From NCBI GenBank assembly GCA_017523605.1, contig JAFWVZ010000190.1:1-14435 (forward strand): 14,435 nt of DNA, written 5' to 3'. A program made the position numbers and the translations under genes. The notes under the pieces are model-generated. The model did not search any database. It worked only from the letters and a program-made list of their open reading frames with translations, and had not been told where the DNA came from. Below are positions 1-7,412 of this stretch, piece after piece. The DNA is from Bacillota bacterium (lineage in GTDB: Bacteria; Bacillota; Clostridia; Peptostreptococcales; Anaerovoracaceae). Numbering within the stretch: position 1 is the stretch's first letter; every line of letters begins with the position of its first letter.

Positions 1-105
1 ACGGTGCTGTTCATTTACGGCATGCTGGTGTGCATGCTGGTCGGACTTGCGATACCGGCGGTAGTGATGTGGGTAAAGAATAAGAAAGGCAGCAAGGCTG
101 AATGA
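1..105 (+). CDS. C-terminal end of an unidentified membrane protein (partial)
   Basis: The frame is open from the first base and ends in TGA at 103-105, leaving 34 residues. These form one hydrophobic segment (LFIYGMLVCMLVGLAIPAVV) followed by a basic, charged tail (WVKNKKGSKAE). This is the usual ending of a polytopic membrane protein whose last helix exits on the cytoplasmic, positive-inside face. The family cannot be named from so little sequence; a transporter is only a guess. It reads in the same direction as tcdA, 75 bases upstream of it, and no terminator or strong promoter is evident between them, so co-transcription is possible. Confidence 0.6.
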   Translation, partial: TVLFIYGMLVCMLVGLAIPAVVMWVKNKKGSKAE

Positions 106-180
106 CTGCATCTCAGTAAGGCCTTAGCGGTCAACGCCGTCCGGGCTGAAAGGATCAGTGTTTACCAAACGGAGCAAACG

Positions 181-897
181 ATGGACGAAAGACATCAGCG
201 GACTAAAATGTTAATAGGCGATGAAGCCTTGGAAAAACTGAAGAATTCACGTGTTGCCGTGTTCGGAGTGGGCGGTGTAGGAGGCTATGCGGCGGAAGCA
301 TTGGCCAGAAGCGGCGTAGGCTCCATAGACCTGATAGACGCGGACGACATAGCCGGGTCCAACCTGAACCGCCAGATAGTTGCACTAACCAGCACCCTAG
401 GAAAAGGCAAGGCAGAGACCGCCGCGGCGCGGATCGCGGACATCGACCCATCGATACACGTGACCGTGCACAGCATGTTCTACCTGCCGGACCAGCGCGG
501 GGACATCGACTTCGGAAACTACGATTATGTGATAGACGCGGTGGATACGGTGGCGGCTAAAGTCGATATAATCGAACAGGCCGGCCTGGCGGGCGTACCG
601 GTGATCTCCGCAATGGGCTGCGGCAATCGTCTGGATCCGTCCAAGCTGCAGATCTGCGACATCTCCAAAACGTTCAACGATCCGCTGTCCAAGGTGATGC
701 GCCGCAGGCTTAAGGACACCGGCGTTAAAAAGCTGGACGTGGTATTCTCCACGGAGCTGCCTTATAAGCGTCCGGAAGATGATGTTTGCGGAACGGAAAA
801 CACTGACCGGCGCACCCCGGCGTCCATGGTGTTCGTGCCCGCATGCGCAGGTCTTATGATGGCCGGGTACGTGTGCAGAAAACTTGCAGGGATCTGA
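181..897 (+). CDS. tcdA: tRNA threonylcarbamoyladenosine dehydratase TcdA (E1/ThiF-like)
   Basis: The product is 238 residues, close to the usual length of Gram-positive TcdA (YrvM-type) proteins. The family uses ATP to dehydrate t6A37 to its cyclic form ct6A in tRNAs that read ANN codons. Residues 25-48 hold the nucleotide-binding Rossmann loop (VFGVGGVGGY). SNLNRQ at 60-65 is the E1-family adenylation signature, and VIDAVD at 117-122 ends a core strand. A family-typical stretch follows (SAMGCGNRLDP, then FNDPLSKVMRRRLK). The C-terminus has CGTENTDRRTP and a glycine/alanine-rich helix that matches TcdA rather than ThiF or MoeB. No zinc-binding CxxC pairs are seen, which also argues against MoeB/ThiF. 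The start is supported by GGAG at 171-174, six bases before the ATG. It faces parB across a shared terminator and has no functional link to the parAB genes. Confidence 0.92.
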   Translation: MDERHQRTKMLIGDEALEKLKNSRVAVFGVGGVGGYAAEALARSGVGSIDLIDADDIAGSNLNRQIVALTSTLGKGKAETAAARIADIDPSIHVTVHSMFYLPDQRGDIDFGNYDYVIDAVDTVAAKVDIIEQAGLAGVPVISAMGCGNRLDPSKLQICDISKTFNDPLSKVMRRRLKDTGVKKLDVVFSTELPYKRPEDDVCGTENTDRRTPASMVFVPACAGLMMAGYVCRKLAGI

Positions 898-955
898 GCG
901 CTCAGGAATCGCGAAAAGATCACCGGGGCACGATCTGAGATACGCGTCTTAGATC
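894..955 (+). other. Palindrome and hairpin in the tcdA 3' region
   Basis: A perfect 12-base palindrome, CTGAGCGCTCAG (894-905), overlaps the TGA stop of tcdA (895-897). Further on, 932-940 pairs with 947-955 (GATCTGAGA with TCTTAGATC, one G-U pair) around a 6-base loop. Neither is followed by a T-tract, so they are not terminators. They may only stabilise the 3' end of the message. The remaining bases up to 1007 hold nothing I can identify. Confidence 0.4.
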
Positions 956-1007
956 CTCGGCCCCATCTGCTGCCGGTCCGCAAGCAGTGATTCAACAATG
1001 TGATATA

Positions 1008-1039
1008 AAAAAGACCGCTCCTTGCCGGGCGGTCTTTTT
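1008..1039. terminator. Bidirectional intrinsic terminator between tcdA and parB
   Basis: An 11-base stem (AAAAAGACCGC at 1008-1018 with GCGGTCTTTTT at 1029-1039) closes a 10-base loop. The arms begin and end in A and T runs, so either strand gives a GC-rich hairpin followed by a U-tract. It lies between two convergent genes, tcdA (+) and parB (-), and can end both transcripts. Confidence 0.92.
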
Positions 1040-1058
1040 CAATTAATTTCAGGTTTTC

Positions 1059-2015
1059 CTACAGGTCACCCAGCAGTTCCACCAGTCTGTCCAGCTCCTC
1101 CTTGGAGTAGTACTCTATTTCCAGTTTGCCCTGCTTTTCGGTTCCGTTGATTCGGACCTTGGCGCCCAGGTGCTCCGTAAGCGACTGCTCCACGGCGCGG
1201 ACGTCCGCGCTCTTGGTCTTTCCTTTGGCCGCTTTTCTGCGCCCGCGTGTCTTGGTTCCGGTGTAGCTCTCGATCTGCCTTACGGACCAGCCTTCCTTAA
1301 CGGCTTTGGCTGCGGCCTCCAGCTGGAGCGCTTCGGTGGAAAGTCCGGCGATAGCTCTGGCGTGGCCTGCGGACAGCGCCCCGGACGACACCATGCTGCG
1401 GATATCCGCCGGAAGCTTGGCTACACGCATGGCGTTGGTTACATAGGATCTGGATTTTCCTATCACCTTGGCCGCTTCTTCCTGGGTAAGGCCGTAGTTT
1501 CCGATTATCTCTATGATACCGTCGCCTTCTTCTATGGGGTCCAGGTCCTCGCGCTGCATGTTTTCGATCAGCGCATAGAAAGCATTCTGCCTTTCCGTAA
1601 GCTCGCGCACTATGGCCGGGATGCTCTTAAGACCCGCAATCCTTGCGGCCCTCCATCTGCGCTCTCCGGCGACTAGCTCGTAGCCCTTTACCGCCGGTCT
1701 TAACAGCACCGGCTGGATGACACCGTGTTCCTTTATGGAATCGGCTAGTTCCTGGAGAGCCTCCTGGTTGAAGTTCTTTCTGGGCTGCGAAGCGTTCGGC
1801 TTTATGTCGTTGAGACTGATGTAAACGACTGATTCTGCCGGGTCCGAAGCCTTAGACGCGCGCGATTGCGCAGGCTTTTGCGGCTTGGATTTGCTTGCTT
1901 CATCGTTTATTGACGATTTAGCCGGTTCCAGCACGGATGCGGGTTCGGTAAGCGGGGATTCGGCAAAGAGATACTCAAGTCCTCTGCCCAATCCTCCTCG
2001 CCTTTTATCTGCCAT
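1059..2015 (-). CDS. parB: Chromosome-partitioning protein ParB (Spo0J family, CTP-binding clamp)
   Basis: This 318-residue protein has the full ParB/Spo0J layout. The basic N-terminal motif GGLGRGLEYLF (residues 7-17) is the ParA-stimulating segment. A disordered Ser/Lys/Pro/Ala linker covers about 20-60. The CTP-binding N-domain has GERRWRAA at 117-124 and ENMQRED at 151-157. A helix-turn-helix lies near 177-198 (LTQEEAAKVIGKSRSYV), with SAGHARAI at 215-222. A second basic linker (about 256-268) precedes the C-terminal dimerisation domain, which ends LVELLGDL. Known role: it loads on parS, spreads as a CTP-gated clamp, recruits SMC and stimulates ParA. Its start overlaps the end of parA by 11 bases, which suggests translational coupling. 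Two parS sites lie about 0.9-1.1 kb upstream. Confidence 0.97.
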   Translation of the reverse strand: MADKRRGGLGRGLEYLFAESPLTEPASVLEPAKSSINDEASKSKPQKPAQSRASKASDPAESVVYISLNDIKPNASQPRKNFNQEALQELADSIKEHGVIQPVLLRPAVKGYELVAGERRWRAARIAGLKSIPAIVRELTERQNAFYALIENMQREDLDPIEEGDGIIEIIGNYGLTQEEAAKVIGKSRSYVTNAMRVAKLPADIRSMVSSGALSAGHARAIAGLSTEALQLEAAAKAVKEGWSVRQIESYTGTKTRGRRKAAKGKTKSADVRAVEQSLTEHLGAKVRINGTEKQGKLEIEYYSKEELDRLVELLGDL

Positions 2016-2784
2016 TTTCTTCCTCCGTTCTCAGGAATTCGTCCGCGAAAGCCATGTAAGCCCTGGCGCCCTTGGACTTGGGATCGTAGCTTGTGATGGG
2101 CATTCCGTAGCCGGGAGCCTCTGCAAGTCTAACGTTTCTGGGAATAACGGTAGAGTACATCTTGTTTCCGAAGAAGCGCTTCACTTCGTCCGCGACCTGG
2201 ATGGACAGGTTGGCCCTTCCGTCGAACATGGAAAGGATCACGCCCTGTATGCCAAGCTTTGGATTGAAGCTTCTTCTGACAAGATCTATGGTGCTGACGA
2301 GCTGGCTGACGCCTTCCAGCGCATAGAATTCGCACTGGATGGGAATAAGCACAGAATCAACTGCTGTAAGAGCGTTAATTGTAAGGAGGCTGAGGCTCGG
2401 CGGGCAGTCTACGAATATGTAATCGTAGCCGTCGCGCACTATGTCGAGGGCTCTTTTAAGCCTTTTTTCTCTTCCTTCCAGCTGGACAAGTTCTATCTCC
2501 GCGCCTGAAAGATCAACGCTTGCGGGGATTATGTCCATGTTCTTTACTTTCGTATTATAAATGGTGGTGTACGGATCTATTCCGTCCACTACAAGAAGAT
2601 CGTAGCTTGTTGCTTCCAGAGACCTCTTGGAGATCCCGAGCCCGCTGGTAGTGTTTCCCTGGGGATCTATGTCCAGGACCAGGACCTTCTTTCCCTTAAG
2701 AGCCAGGCAAGCTGCGAGATTGATGTTTGTGGTGGTCTTTCCGACCCCACCTTTCTGGTTGAAAATAGCTATTGCTTTTCCCAT
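2005..2784 (-). CDS. parA: Chromosome-partitioning ATPase ParA (Soj family)
   Basis: At 259 residues this is a standard chromosomal Soj-type ParA. The deviant Walker A motif KGGVGKTT is at 11-18, with the signature lysine K11 that acts across the dimer. Walker A' follows as DIDPQGN at 38-44, and the Walker B strand is YIFVDCPPS near 120-130. There is no N-terminal helix-turn-helix, unlike plasmid type Ia ParA. The family binds DNA non-specifically as an ATP dimer, is switched by ParB, and in Bacillota also modulates DnaA. The start is supported by AAGGGAG at 2790-2796, five bases from the ATG. An extended -10 promoter lies 38 bases further upstream. parB follows with an 11-base overlap, so the two form one operon ending at 1008-1039. 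Confidence 0.97.
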   Translation of the reverse strand: MGKAIAIFNQKGGVGKTTTNINLAACLALKGKKVLVLDIDPQGNTTSGLGISKRSLEATSYDLLVVDGIDPYTTIYNTKVKNMDIIPASVDLSGAEIELVQLEGREKRLKRALDIVRDGYDYIFVDCPPSLSLLTINALTAVDSVLIPIQCEFYALEGVSQLVSTIDLVRRSFNPKLGIQGVILSMFDGRANLSIQVADEVKRFFGNKMYSTVIPRNVRLAEAPGYGMPITSYDPKSKGARAYMAFADEFLRTEEENGR

Positions 2785-2821
2785 TGTTTCTCCCTTTTAA
2801 TGCTGTAACTTTCGTGTTTTT

Positions 2822-2830
2822 ATTATACCA
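2822..2830 (-). promoter_or_regulatory. Extended -10 promoter of parA-parB
   Basis: On the minus strand the sequence reads TGGTATAAT, that is a perfect -10 hexamer (2822-2827) with the TGN extension (2828-2830). No good -35 hexamer lies 16-18 bases upstream, which is tolerated by extended -10 promoters. The transcript would have a leader of roughly 30 bases before the parA ATG. The nearer parS site is about 60 bases upstream, so ParB spreading could affect this promoter (inference). Confidence 0.7.
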
Positions 2831-2887
2831 CTTTTGCTATTTACCTTCTATAAAGTTTTCCTAAAAACGGTACAAATATTTGCACAT

Positions 2888-2903
2888 TGTTTCACGTGAA
2901 ACA
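2888..2903. promoter_or_regulatory. parS centromere site 1
   Basis: TGTTTCACGTGAAACA is a perfect 16-base palindrome and an exact match to the bacterial parS consensus bound by ParB/Spo0J. It lies 104 bases upstream of the parA start and is identical to the second copy at 3080-3095. Confidence 0.96.
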
Positions 2904-3079
2904 TTTGATGCCCGGAAGCAGCGCGCGGACGCCTCCGGGCTCGTTCAATACAACAGCAGCGCCGGGCGAATCCGGTACGACCGGACCATAGACCCGGCCG
3001 CCCGCGGAGCCGGATGGATGCCGGCCCACCATTCACCGCGCGGTATCGCCGGCGGGGGAGCCTGCACCTGCAGGCGCGA
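2904..3079. other. GC-rich, hairpin-rich spacer between the two parS sites
   Basis: This 176-base stretch is clearly richer in G and C than the AT-rich DNA on either side. It contains several perfect inverted repeats: GCCCGGA (2910-2916) with TCCGGGC (2934-2940); TCCGGT-ACG-ACCGGA (2971-2985); and GCCTGC-ACCT-GCAGGC (3060-3075). No hairpin is followed by a T-tract, and I see no clear promoter leading into it. The open frames crossing it resemble no known protein and read through both parS palindromes, so I do not call a gene. It could be a structured RNA, an architectural spacer for the ParB complex, or a repeat. Confidence 0.5.
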
Positions 3080-3095
3080 TGTTTCACGTGAAACA
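3080..3095. promoter_or_regulatory. parS centromere site 2
   Basis: This is a second perfect copy of TGTTTCACGTGAAACA. It lies 192 bases from the first (start to start), in the same intergenic region between parA and rsmG. Paired intergenic parS sites next to parAB are a plausible main ParB-loading locus. In many Bacillota, parS sites instead sit inside genes such as parB. Confidence 0.96.
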
Positions 3096-3133
3096 TTCGG
3101 AGAAACAACAATATGTAGTATTTTTAAAACCAG

Positions 3134-3165
3134 CAAATACAAAATGACGCGTTTCCGCGTCATTT
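3134..3165 (-). terminator. Intrinsic terminator after rsmG
   Basis: A perfect 10-base stem (3142-3151 with 3156-3165) closes a 4-base loop that reads GAAA on the minus strand, a stable GNRA tetraloop. The minus-strand 3' side runs into ATTTTGTATTT, a moderately U-rich tract interrupted by G and A. It begins 28 bases past the rsmG stop and separates the mnmE-mnmG-rsmG unit from parA-parB. Confidence 0.8.
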
Positions 3166-3193
3166 GATAGATCTCGATTTTGCTGAGAAATGC

Positions 3194-3856
3194 CTACTTC
3201 AGAGGCTGCTTGGACGGAAGTCCCGCTTTCCTGGGATACTTCTTAGGACAGGCTGCCGCCTTTTTAATGATCACGAAAACGTGGCCGCTATCCTCGTCTC
3301 CGTAGGAAACTATTCTCTGCTCTCCTCCGCCCAGCAATTTAACTGCGTTCTCCGCAGCTGCTATCTCTTCCGACGCAGCGGCAGTCTTATAAGCAACAAA
3401 GTATCCGCCGGTCTTTACAAACGGCAGACAGTACTCGGAGAGCGTGCTCATGTTTGCAACGGCCCTGGAGACCACTATGTCGAAGCTTTCGCGGTAAGCC
3501 GGCCATTTTGCAAGATCTTCGGCGCGCATGTTGAGCACGTCCACATTTTCCAGACCCAGCTCATCTGCAGCAATTGCAACGACTTTCAGCTTTTTAGCAA
3601 CGCTGTCCAGCAGATAAAACTCCTTGTCCGGACACGCTATTGCAAGAGGAAGACCGGGGAACCCGCCGCCGGTCCCCAGATCCAGGATCCTTTTCGCATC
3701 GGAAAACTCCGGGAGCTTGAGTACCTCCAGAGAATCCTCCACGTTCTTCTTCATGAACTCCGCGCGGTCCCTGATGGCGGTAACGTTTATCTTCTCGTTC
3801 CACTCCAGTATTATGTCCGCGAGTTTTTCCAGTTTTTCTTTATGATCGTTTTCCAT
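3194..3856 (-). CDS. rsmG: 16S rRNA (guanine-527-N7) methyltransferase RsmG (GidB)
   Basis: The 220-residue product is a class I SAM-dependent methyltransferase. Residues 59-68 are the SAM-binding loop DLGTGGGFPG, LLDS at 82-85 is the acidic strand end, and SRAVA at 130-134 is the RsmG-specific motif. WNEKINVTAI (19-28) and the C-terminal YPRKAGLPSKQPL are also family hallmarks. Known role: N7 methylation of G527 in the 530 loop of 16S rRNA; loss gives low-level streptomycin resistance. The N-terminus is about 20 residues shorter than typical before the WNEKIN motif. The start is nevertheless well supported by GAGGAAAT immediately upstream, and no in-frame ATG lies upstream before a stop codon. 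It is the last gene of the mnmE-mnmG-rsmG unit, 119 bases after mnmG. Confidence 0.96.
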   Translation of the reverse strand: MENDHKEKLEKLADIILEWNEKINVTAIRDRAEFMKKNVEDSLEVLKLPEFSDAKRILDLGTGGGFPGLPLAIACPDKEFYLLDSVAKKLKVVAIAADELGLENVDVLNMRAEDLAKWPAYRESFDIVVSRAVANMSTLSEYCLPFVKTGGYFVAYKTAAASEEIAAAENAVKLLGGGEQRIVSYGDEDSGHVFVIIKKAAACPKKYPRKAGLPSKQPLK

Positions 3857-3901
3857 ATTTCCTCGGGCAGGGTTTTGTTGAAAGCACAGCGCGAACGCCC
3901 C

Positions 3902-3971
3902 GCAACTCGTTATGCTCGTTGCAATCGCAACACAAACCTCTTAAAACACTGCGTTATGTTGCAACCGCAAC
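3902..3971. repeat. Imperfect repeats with small palindromes between mnmG and rsmG
   Basis: The 119-base mnmG-rsmG gap holds two related copies. Read on the minus strand they are GTTGCGGTTGCAAC followed directly by ATAACG, and GTTGCGATTGCAAC followed by GAGCATAACG. Each 14-mer is a mini-hairpin, GTTGC-N4-GCAAC (3918-3931 and 3958-3971). A further GCAAC lies at 3902-3906. No T-tract follows, so this is not a terminator. It looks like an intergenic palindromic repeat or a structured mRNA spacer. Confidence 0.55.
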
Positions 3972-3975
3972 GCGA

Positions 3976-5856
3976 TTAATGATTTCTTCTTGATCTCTCC
4001 AGCTGCACAAGCAGCACGTTTATGTCCGCCGGCGACACTCCGGAGATCCTGGACGCCTGGCCCACGGACACAGGTCTTATGTCCGTAAGCTTCTCGCGGG
4101 CCTCGTTTCTAAGGCCCTCCATGGACATGTAGTCGATGTCCTCCGGAATCGTCTTGCCCTCCAGTTTCTTAAACTTTTCTATCTGCGCAAGCTGCTTGTC
4201 TATGTAGCCGCGGTATTTAAGGCTTACTTCCACCTTGGTCCGCACGTGGTACGAAAGCTCCGGACGATCCGGATCCACCGCCGCAAGCGCATCGTATGTT
4301 ACCTCCGGCCTTCTTAAAAGATCCGCAAGGCTGGCTCTGTTGTCCAGCGGAGTTCCGCCCAGGGACTCTATCAGAGGATTTGCCTCAGACGGCGCAACCG
4401 TTGTATTTTCAAGCCTTTGGACCTCTTCCTCCATTGCTTTTTTATCTGCAAGGAACCTCTCCCAACGCTCGTCGGACACCAGCCCAATGCTGCGCCCCTT
4501 CTCTGTCAGGCGCAGATCCGCGTTGTCCTGCCTTAATATAAGACGGTACTCCGCGCGGGAAGTCATCATCCTGTACGGCTCGTTGGTGCCCTTGGTAACA
4601 AGGTCGTCTATCAAAACGCCTATGTACGCTTCCGAACGGTCCAGAACGAAAGGCTCTCTGCCGTCCAGGTACAGCGCGGCGTTTATTCCGGCCATAAGCC
4701 CCTGCGCGGCGGCCTCCTCGTAACCGGAAGAACCGTTGAACTGGCCTGCGCAGAAGAATCCGGGGTGCTCCCTGTGCTCAAGCGAAAGCTTAAGCTCCAT
4801 GGGGTCTATGCAGTCGTACTCTATTGCGTACGCGGCGCGCATAAGCCTTATGTTTTCAAGACCCGGGATGGTCTCGTAGAACTGCTGCTGAACGTCCTCG
4901 GGAAGCGAAGTGCTCATGCCCTGCAGGTACATCTCCTGCGTGGACAACCCTTCCGGCTCCACGAACAGCTGATGGCGCTCCTTGTCCGGGAAACGGTCCA
5001 GCTTGGACTCGATGGACGGGCAGTACCTGGGGCCGACGCCCTCTATCTGTCCGCCGAAAAGCGCCGAACGCCCGAAGTTGGCGCGGATTATCTTATGAGT
5101 CTCCTCGTTGGTATATGTCAGCCAGCACTTAGCCTGCTCTTTGTCTATGTTGTCGTTCAGGAAGGAGAACGGCACAGGGTGAAGGTCGCCCTCCTGCACC
5201 TGCATCTTGGAAAAGTCCAGCGAGCTTGCCAGGCACCTTGCGGGAGTTCCGGTCTTAAAGCGGCGCATCTTAAAGCCTTTATTTTTCAAGGCTTCTGCCA
5301 GTATCGTGGACGGAGACAGTCCGTTAGGGCCGCTTTCCACCACGCTCTCGCCGATGAAGATCTTGCCTCCAAGGAATGTACCCGTGGCGATGATCGCTGC
5401 GCGGCATTCGTAGTACGCACCGGTCCTGAGCAATACCCCTCGGACACTGCCGTCTCCGGCAAAATCTATGTCCACAGCCTCGCCCTGCTTTAGAAGAAGG
5501 TGCTCCTGGTTCTCAAGGACCTTCTTCATCTCCTCGTGGTACCTGCGCTTGTCCGCCTGAGCTCTTAAGGAATGGACGGCCGGACCCTTGGAAACGTTCA
5601 GCATCCTGGACTGTATGAAGGTCTTGTCTATGTTAAGGCCCATCTCGCCGCCCAGCGCGTCGATCTCGCGGACCAGGTGTCCCTTGCCCGTGCCTCCGAC
5701 CGCCGGATTGCAGAACATGTTGGCCACGGCCTCCAGATTTATGGAGAGCAGCAGCGTTTCCTTGCCCATTCTTGCGCACGCCAAAGCAGCCTCGCAGCCG
5801 GCGTGGCCCGCGCCTATCACTACAACGTCAAATTTTCCGAGCGTATACTTTTCCAT
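3976..5856 (-). CDS. mnmG: tRNA uridine-5-carboxymethylaminomethyl(34) synthesis enzyme MnmG (GidA)
   Basis: At 626 residues this is a full-length MnmG, the FAD-dependent partner of MnmE. Together they install cmnm5 on U34 of tRNAs reading split codon boxes. The FAD-binding motif GAGHAG is at 15-20, followed by the family block FCNPAVGGTGKGHL (48-61). RFKTGTPAR is at 199-207 and GPRYCPSIESK at 275-285, with C279 as the likely catalytic cysteine. GQFNGSSGYEEAAAQGL closes the FAD domain. The helical C-terminal region, ending IRPVSVGQASRISGVSPADINVL, is the MnmE/tRNA-binding part. It lies 62 bases after mnmE. The ribosome-binding site is weak (GAGAGATAT some distance upstream), which fits translation coupled to mnmE. 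Confidence 0.98.
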   Translation of the reverse strand: MEKYTLGKFDVVVIGAGHAGCEAALACARMGKETLLLSINLEAVANMFCNPAVGGTGKGHLVREIDALGGEMGLNIDKTFIQSRMLNVSKGPAVHSLRAQADKRRYHEEMKKVLENQEHLLLKQGEAVDIDFAGDGSVRGVLLRTGAYYECRAAIIATGTFLGGKIFIGESVVESGPNGLSPSTILAEALKNKGFKMRRFKTGTPARCLASSLDFSKMQVQEGDLHPVPFSFLNDNIDKEQAKCWLTYTNEETHKIIRANFGRSALFGGQIEGVGPRYCPSIESKLDRFPDKERHQLFVEPEGLSTQEMYLQGMSTSLPEDVQQQFYETIPGLENIRLMRAAYAIEYDCIDPMELKLSLEHREHPGFFCAGQFNGSSGYEEAAAQGLMAGINAALYLDGREPFVLDRSEAYIGVLIDDLVTKGTNEPYRMMTSRAEYRLILRQDNADLRLTEKGRSIGLVSDERWERFLADKKAMEEEVQRLENTTVAPSEANPLIESLGGTPLDNRASLADLLRRPEVTYDALAAVDPDRPELSYHVRTKVEVSLKYRGYIDKQLAQIEKFKKLEGKTIPEDIDYMSMEGLRNEAREKLTDIRPVSVGQASRISGVSPADINVLLVQLERSRRNH

Positions 5857-5918
5857 CTATCTGATATCTCTCTGCCGGGAAGACCGCCTCGTATCCCACG
5901 GAATACGGGCAGCAAAGA

Positions 5919-7412
5919 TCATTTGCCCAGGCAGAACCTTCTGAAAACTTCCTCTATTACTTCGCCGGACGCGGTCTCGCCGGTTATCTCTCCCAGCGCG
6001 TCGAACGCGGCCCGAACGTTAACTTCTATGAAATCCATCGCTTCGGACGCCTTGGTCATGCGCGCGGCCTCCGAAAGCTCCTCGATCGCCTTGTCTATGA
6101 GCGCTATGTGGCGCACGTTGGTAACAAGCACGTCCTCTTCGCGGCGCACTCTGCCGCCGGTAACGAACTCCTCGATACTATCTTCCAGTTGCAGAAGACC
6201 CTCGCCGGTCTTCGCCGATAGTCTGACAATGCGGACTCCGGGAAGAATGCTGCAGATCTCGTCTTCGATCGTCGGTCCGGTGGATCCTGCCGCCGGAAGA
6301 TCATCCTTGTTAAGTATCACGATCACTGGACGGTCCTTGGCCATCTCTATAAGCTCCATGTCCTCGGCGGATATCCCGGCGCTGCTGTCCAGCACCAGAA
6401 GCAGAAGCTCGGCCCGGTTGAACGCGTCCTTGCTGCGCTCTATGCCTATGCTCTCCACCTTGTCAGCGGAGCTGCGGATGCCGGCCGTATCGACAAAGCG
6501 GATGGCTATTCCCCGCAGGGAGATCTGCTCTTCTATGGTATCTCTGGTAGTGCCCGGGACGTCCGTTACGATACTGCGGTCCTCCCTTAAAAGTACGTTC
6601 ATCAGGGAAGACTTTCCTACGTTGGGTTTACCCACTATTGCAGCCAAAAGTCCCTCTCTGAGTATGCGTCCTTCCTCGGATGAAGCCTTTAATTTTATGA
6701 GCTCATCGTTTATTAGCGATATACGATTCAAAAGCCGCCCGTACGTAAGATCTTCTATGTCTTCGTCCGGATAATCCATGTTTACGGCAAGCTCCGTAAG
6801 CAGGTCCAGAAGCTCCGCGCGCACTGCCCGTATCTTCTGCGAGAGGCTTCCTTCCAGCTGCCCCACCGCACAGTCGAAGCTCCGCGCGCTCCTTGCTTTT
6901 ATAAGGTCGATCACGGCCTCCGCCTGCGCCAGATCCATGCGTCCGTTAAGGAAAGCTCTCTTGGTGAACTCCCCCGGTTCCGCCGGCTGCGCTCCGTTTT
7001 CCAGCATCAGCGACAGTATCTTCTTATACGAAAGGACACTGCCGTGACACTGCACTTCCGCTACGTCCTCACCGGTGTAGCTCTGCGGCCCCGGCATGAA
7101 GACAGCCAGACATTCATCCGCAACGCTGCCGTCTTTCGGATCCACTATCCTGCCGAAATACATGTGCCTGGGCTGCGGGATCCACGATCCCCCGGTTCCG
7201 GGGACCGATACCGCCGCACTATCCGATGCCGCTTTGTTCTGCAACTGTTTTGCGGTCGCCGGCTCCTCGCTGCTGTTCTGCGTCTGCCCGGTCCTGCCCG
7301 GCACGAATACTTTTCTGAGCACGTCAAGACTGTCCGGACCGCTCATCCGGACTATGCCTATGCCGGCTTCGCCGTATGCAGTTGAGATAGCAGCTATGGT
7401 AGTCTCGCTCAT
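5919..7412 (-). CDS. mnmE: tRNA modification GTPase MnmE (TrmE)
   Basis: The 497-residue product has the full MnmE layout. The N-terminal formyl-THF-binding domain starts TIAAISTAYGEAGIGIVRMSG. A helical domain contains PGEFTKRAFLNGRMDL. The G domain has GKPNVGKS (261-268), the K-loop/switch I stretch DVPGTTRDT (284-292), DTAG (308-311) and NKDD (368-371). The C-terminal CLGK (494-497) carries the conserved cysteine. The family is usually about 455-460 residues; the surplus is a low-complexity insertion at about 41-78 in the N-terminal domain. No Shine-Dalgarno sequence is visible before this ATG, but the start sits where the family begins. It follows a terminator and a large inverted-repeat element, so it probably has its own promoter. 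A possible -10, TATAAA (7456-7461), has no convincing -35. Confidence 0.97.
   Translation of the reverse strand: MSETTIAAISTAYGEAGIGIVRMSGPDSLDVLRKVFVPGRTGQTQNSSEEPATAKQLQNKAASDSAAVSVPGTGGSWIPQPRHMYFGRIVDPKDGSVADECLAVFMPGPQSYTGEDVAEVQCHGSVLSYKKILSLMLENGAQPAEPGEFTKRAFLNGRMDLAQAEAVIDLIKARSARSFDCAVGQLEGSLSQKIRAVRAELLDLLTELAVNMDYPDEDIEDLTYGRLLNRISLINDELIKLKASSEEGRILREGLLAAIVGKPNVGKSSLMNVLLREDRSIVTDVPGTTRDTIEEQISLRGIAIRFVDTAGIRSSADKVESIGIERSKDAFNRAELLLLVLDSSAGISAEDMELIEMAKDRPVIVILNKDDLPAAGSTGPTIEDEICSILPGVRIVRLSAKTGEGLLQLEDSIEEFVTGGRVRREEDVLVTNVRHIALIDKAIEELSEAARMTKASEAMDFIEVNVRAAFDALGEITGETASGEVIEEVFRRFCLGK

Noticed and set aside
2880..3167. 95-residue open frame across both parS sites
   Set aside because: The VSRET repeats in it are only the translated parS palindromes; no start signal or similarity.
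3164..3979. 271-residue open frame on the plus strand
   Set aside because: It is antisense to rsmG and begins in the rsmG terminator region; no recognisable domain.
4765..5493. 242-residue open frame on the plus strand
   Set aside because: It is antisense within mnmG, with no ribosome-binding site or family similarity.
5572..6774. 400-residue open frame on the plus strand
   Set aside because: It is antisense to mnmG and mnmE, is serine-rich as expected from complementary codons, and resembles no protein; the minus-strand genes are certain.
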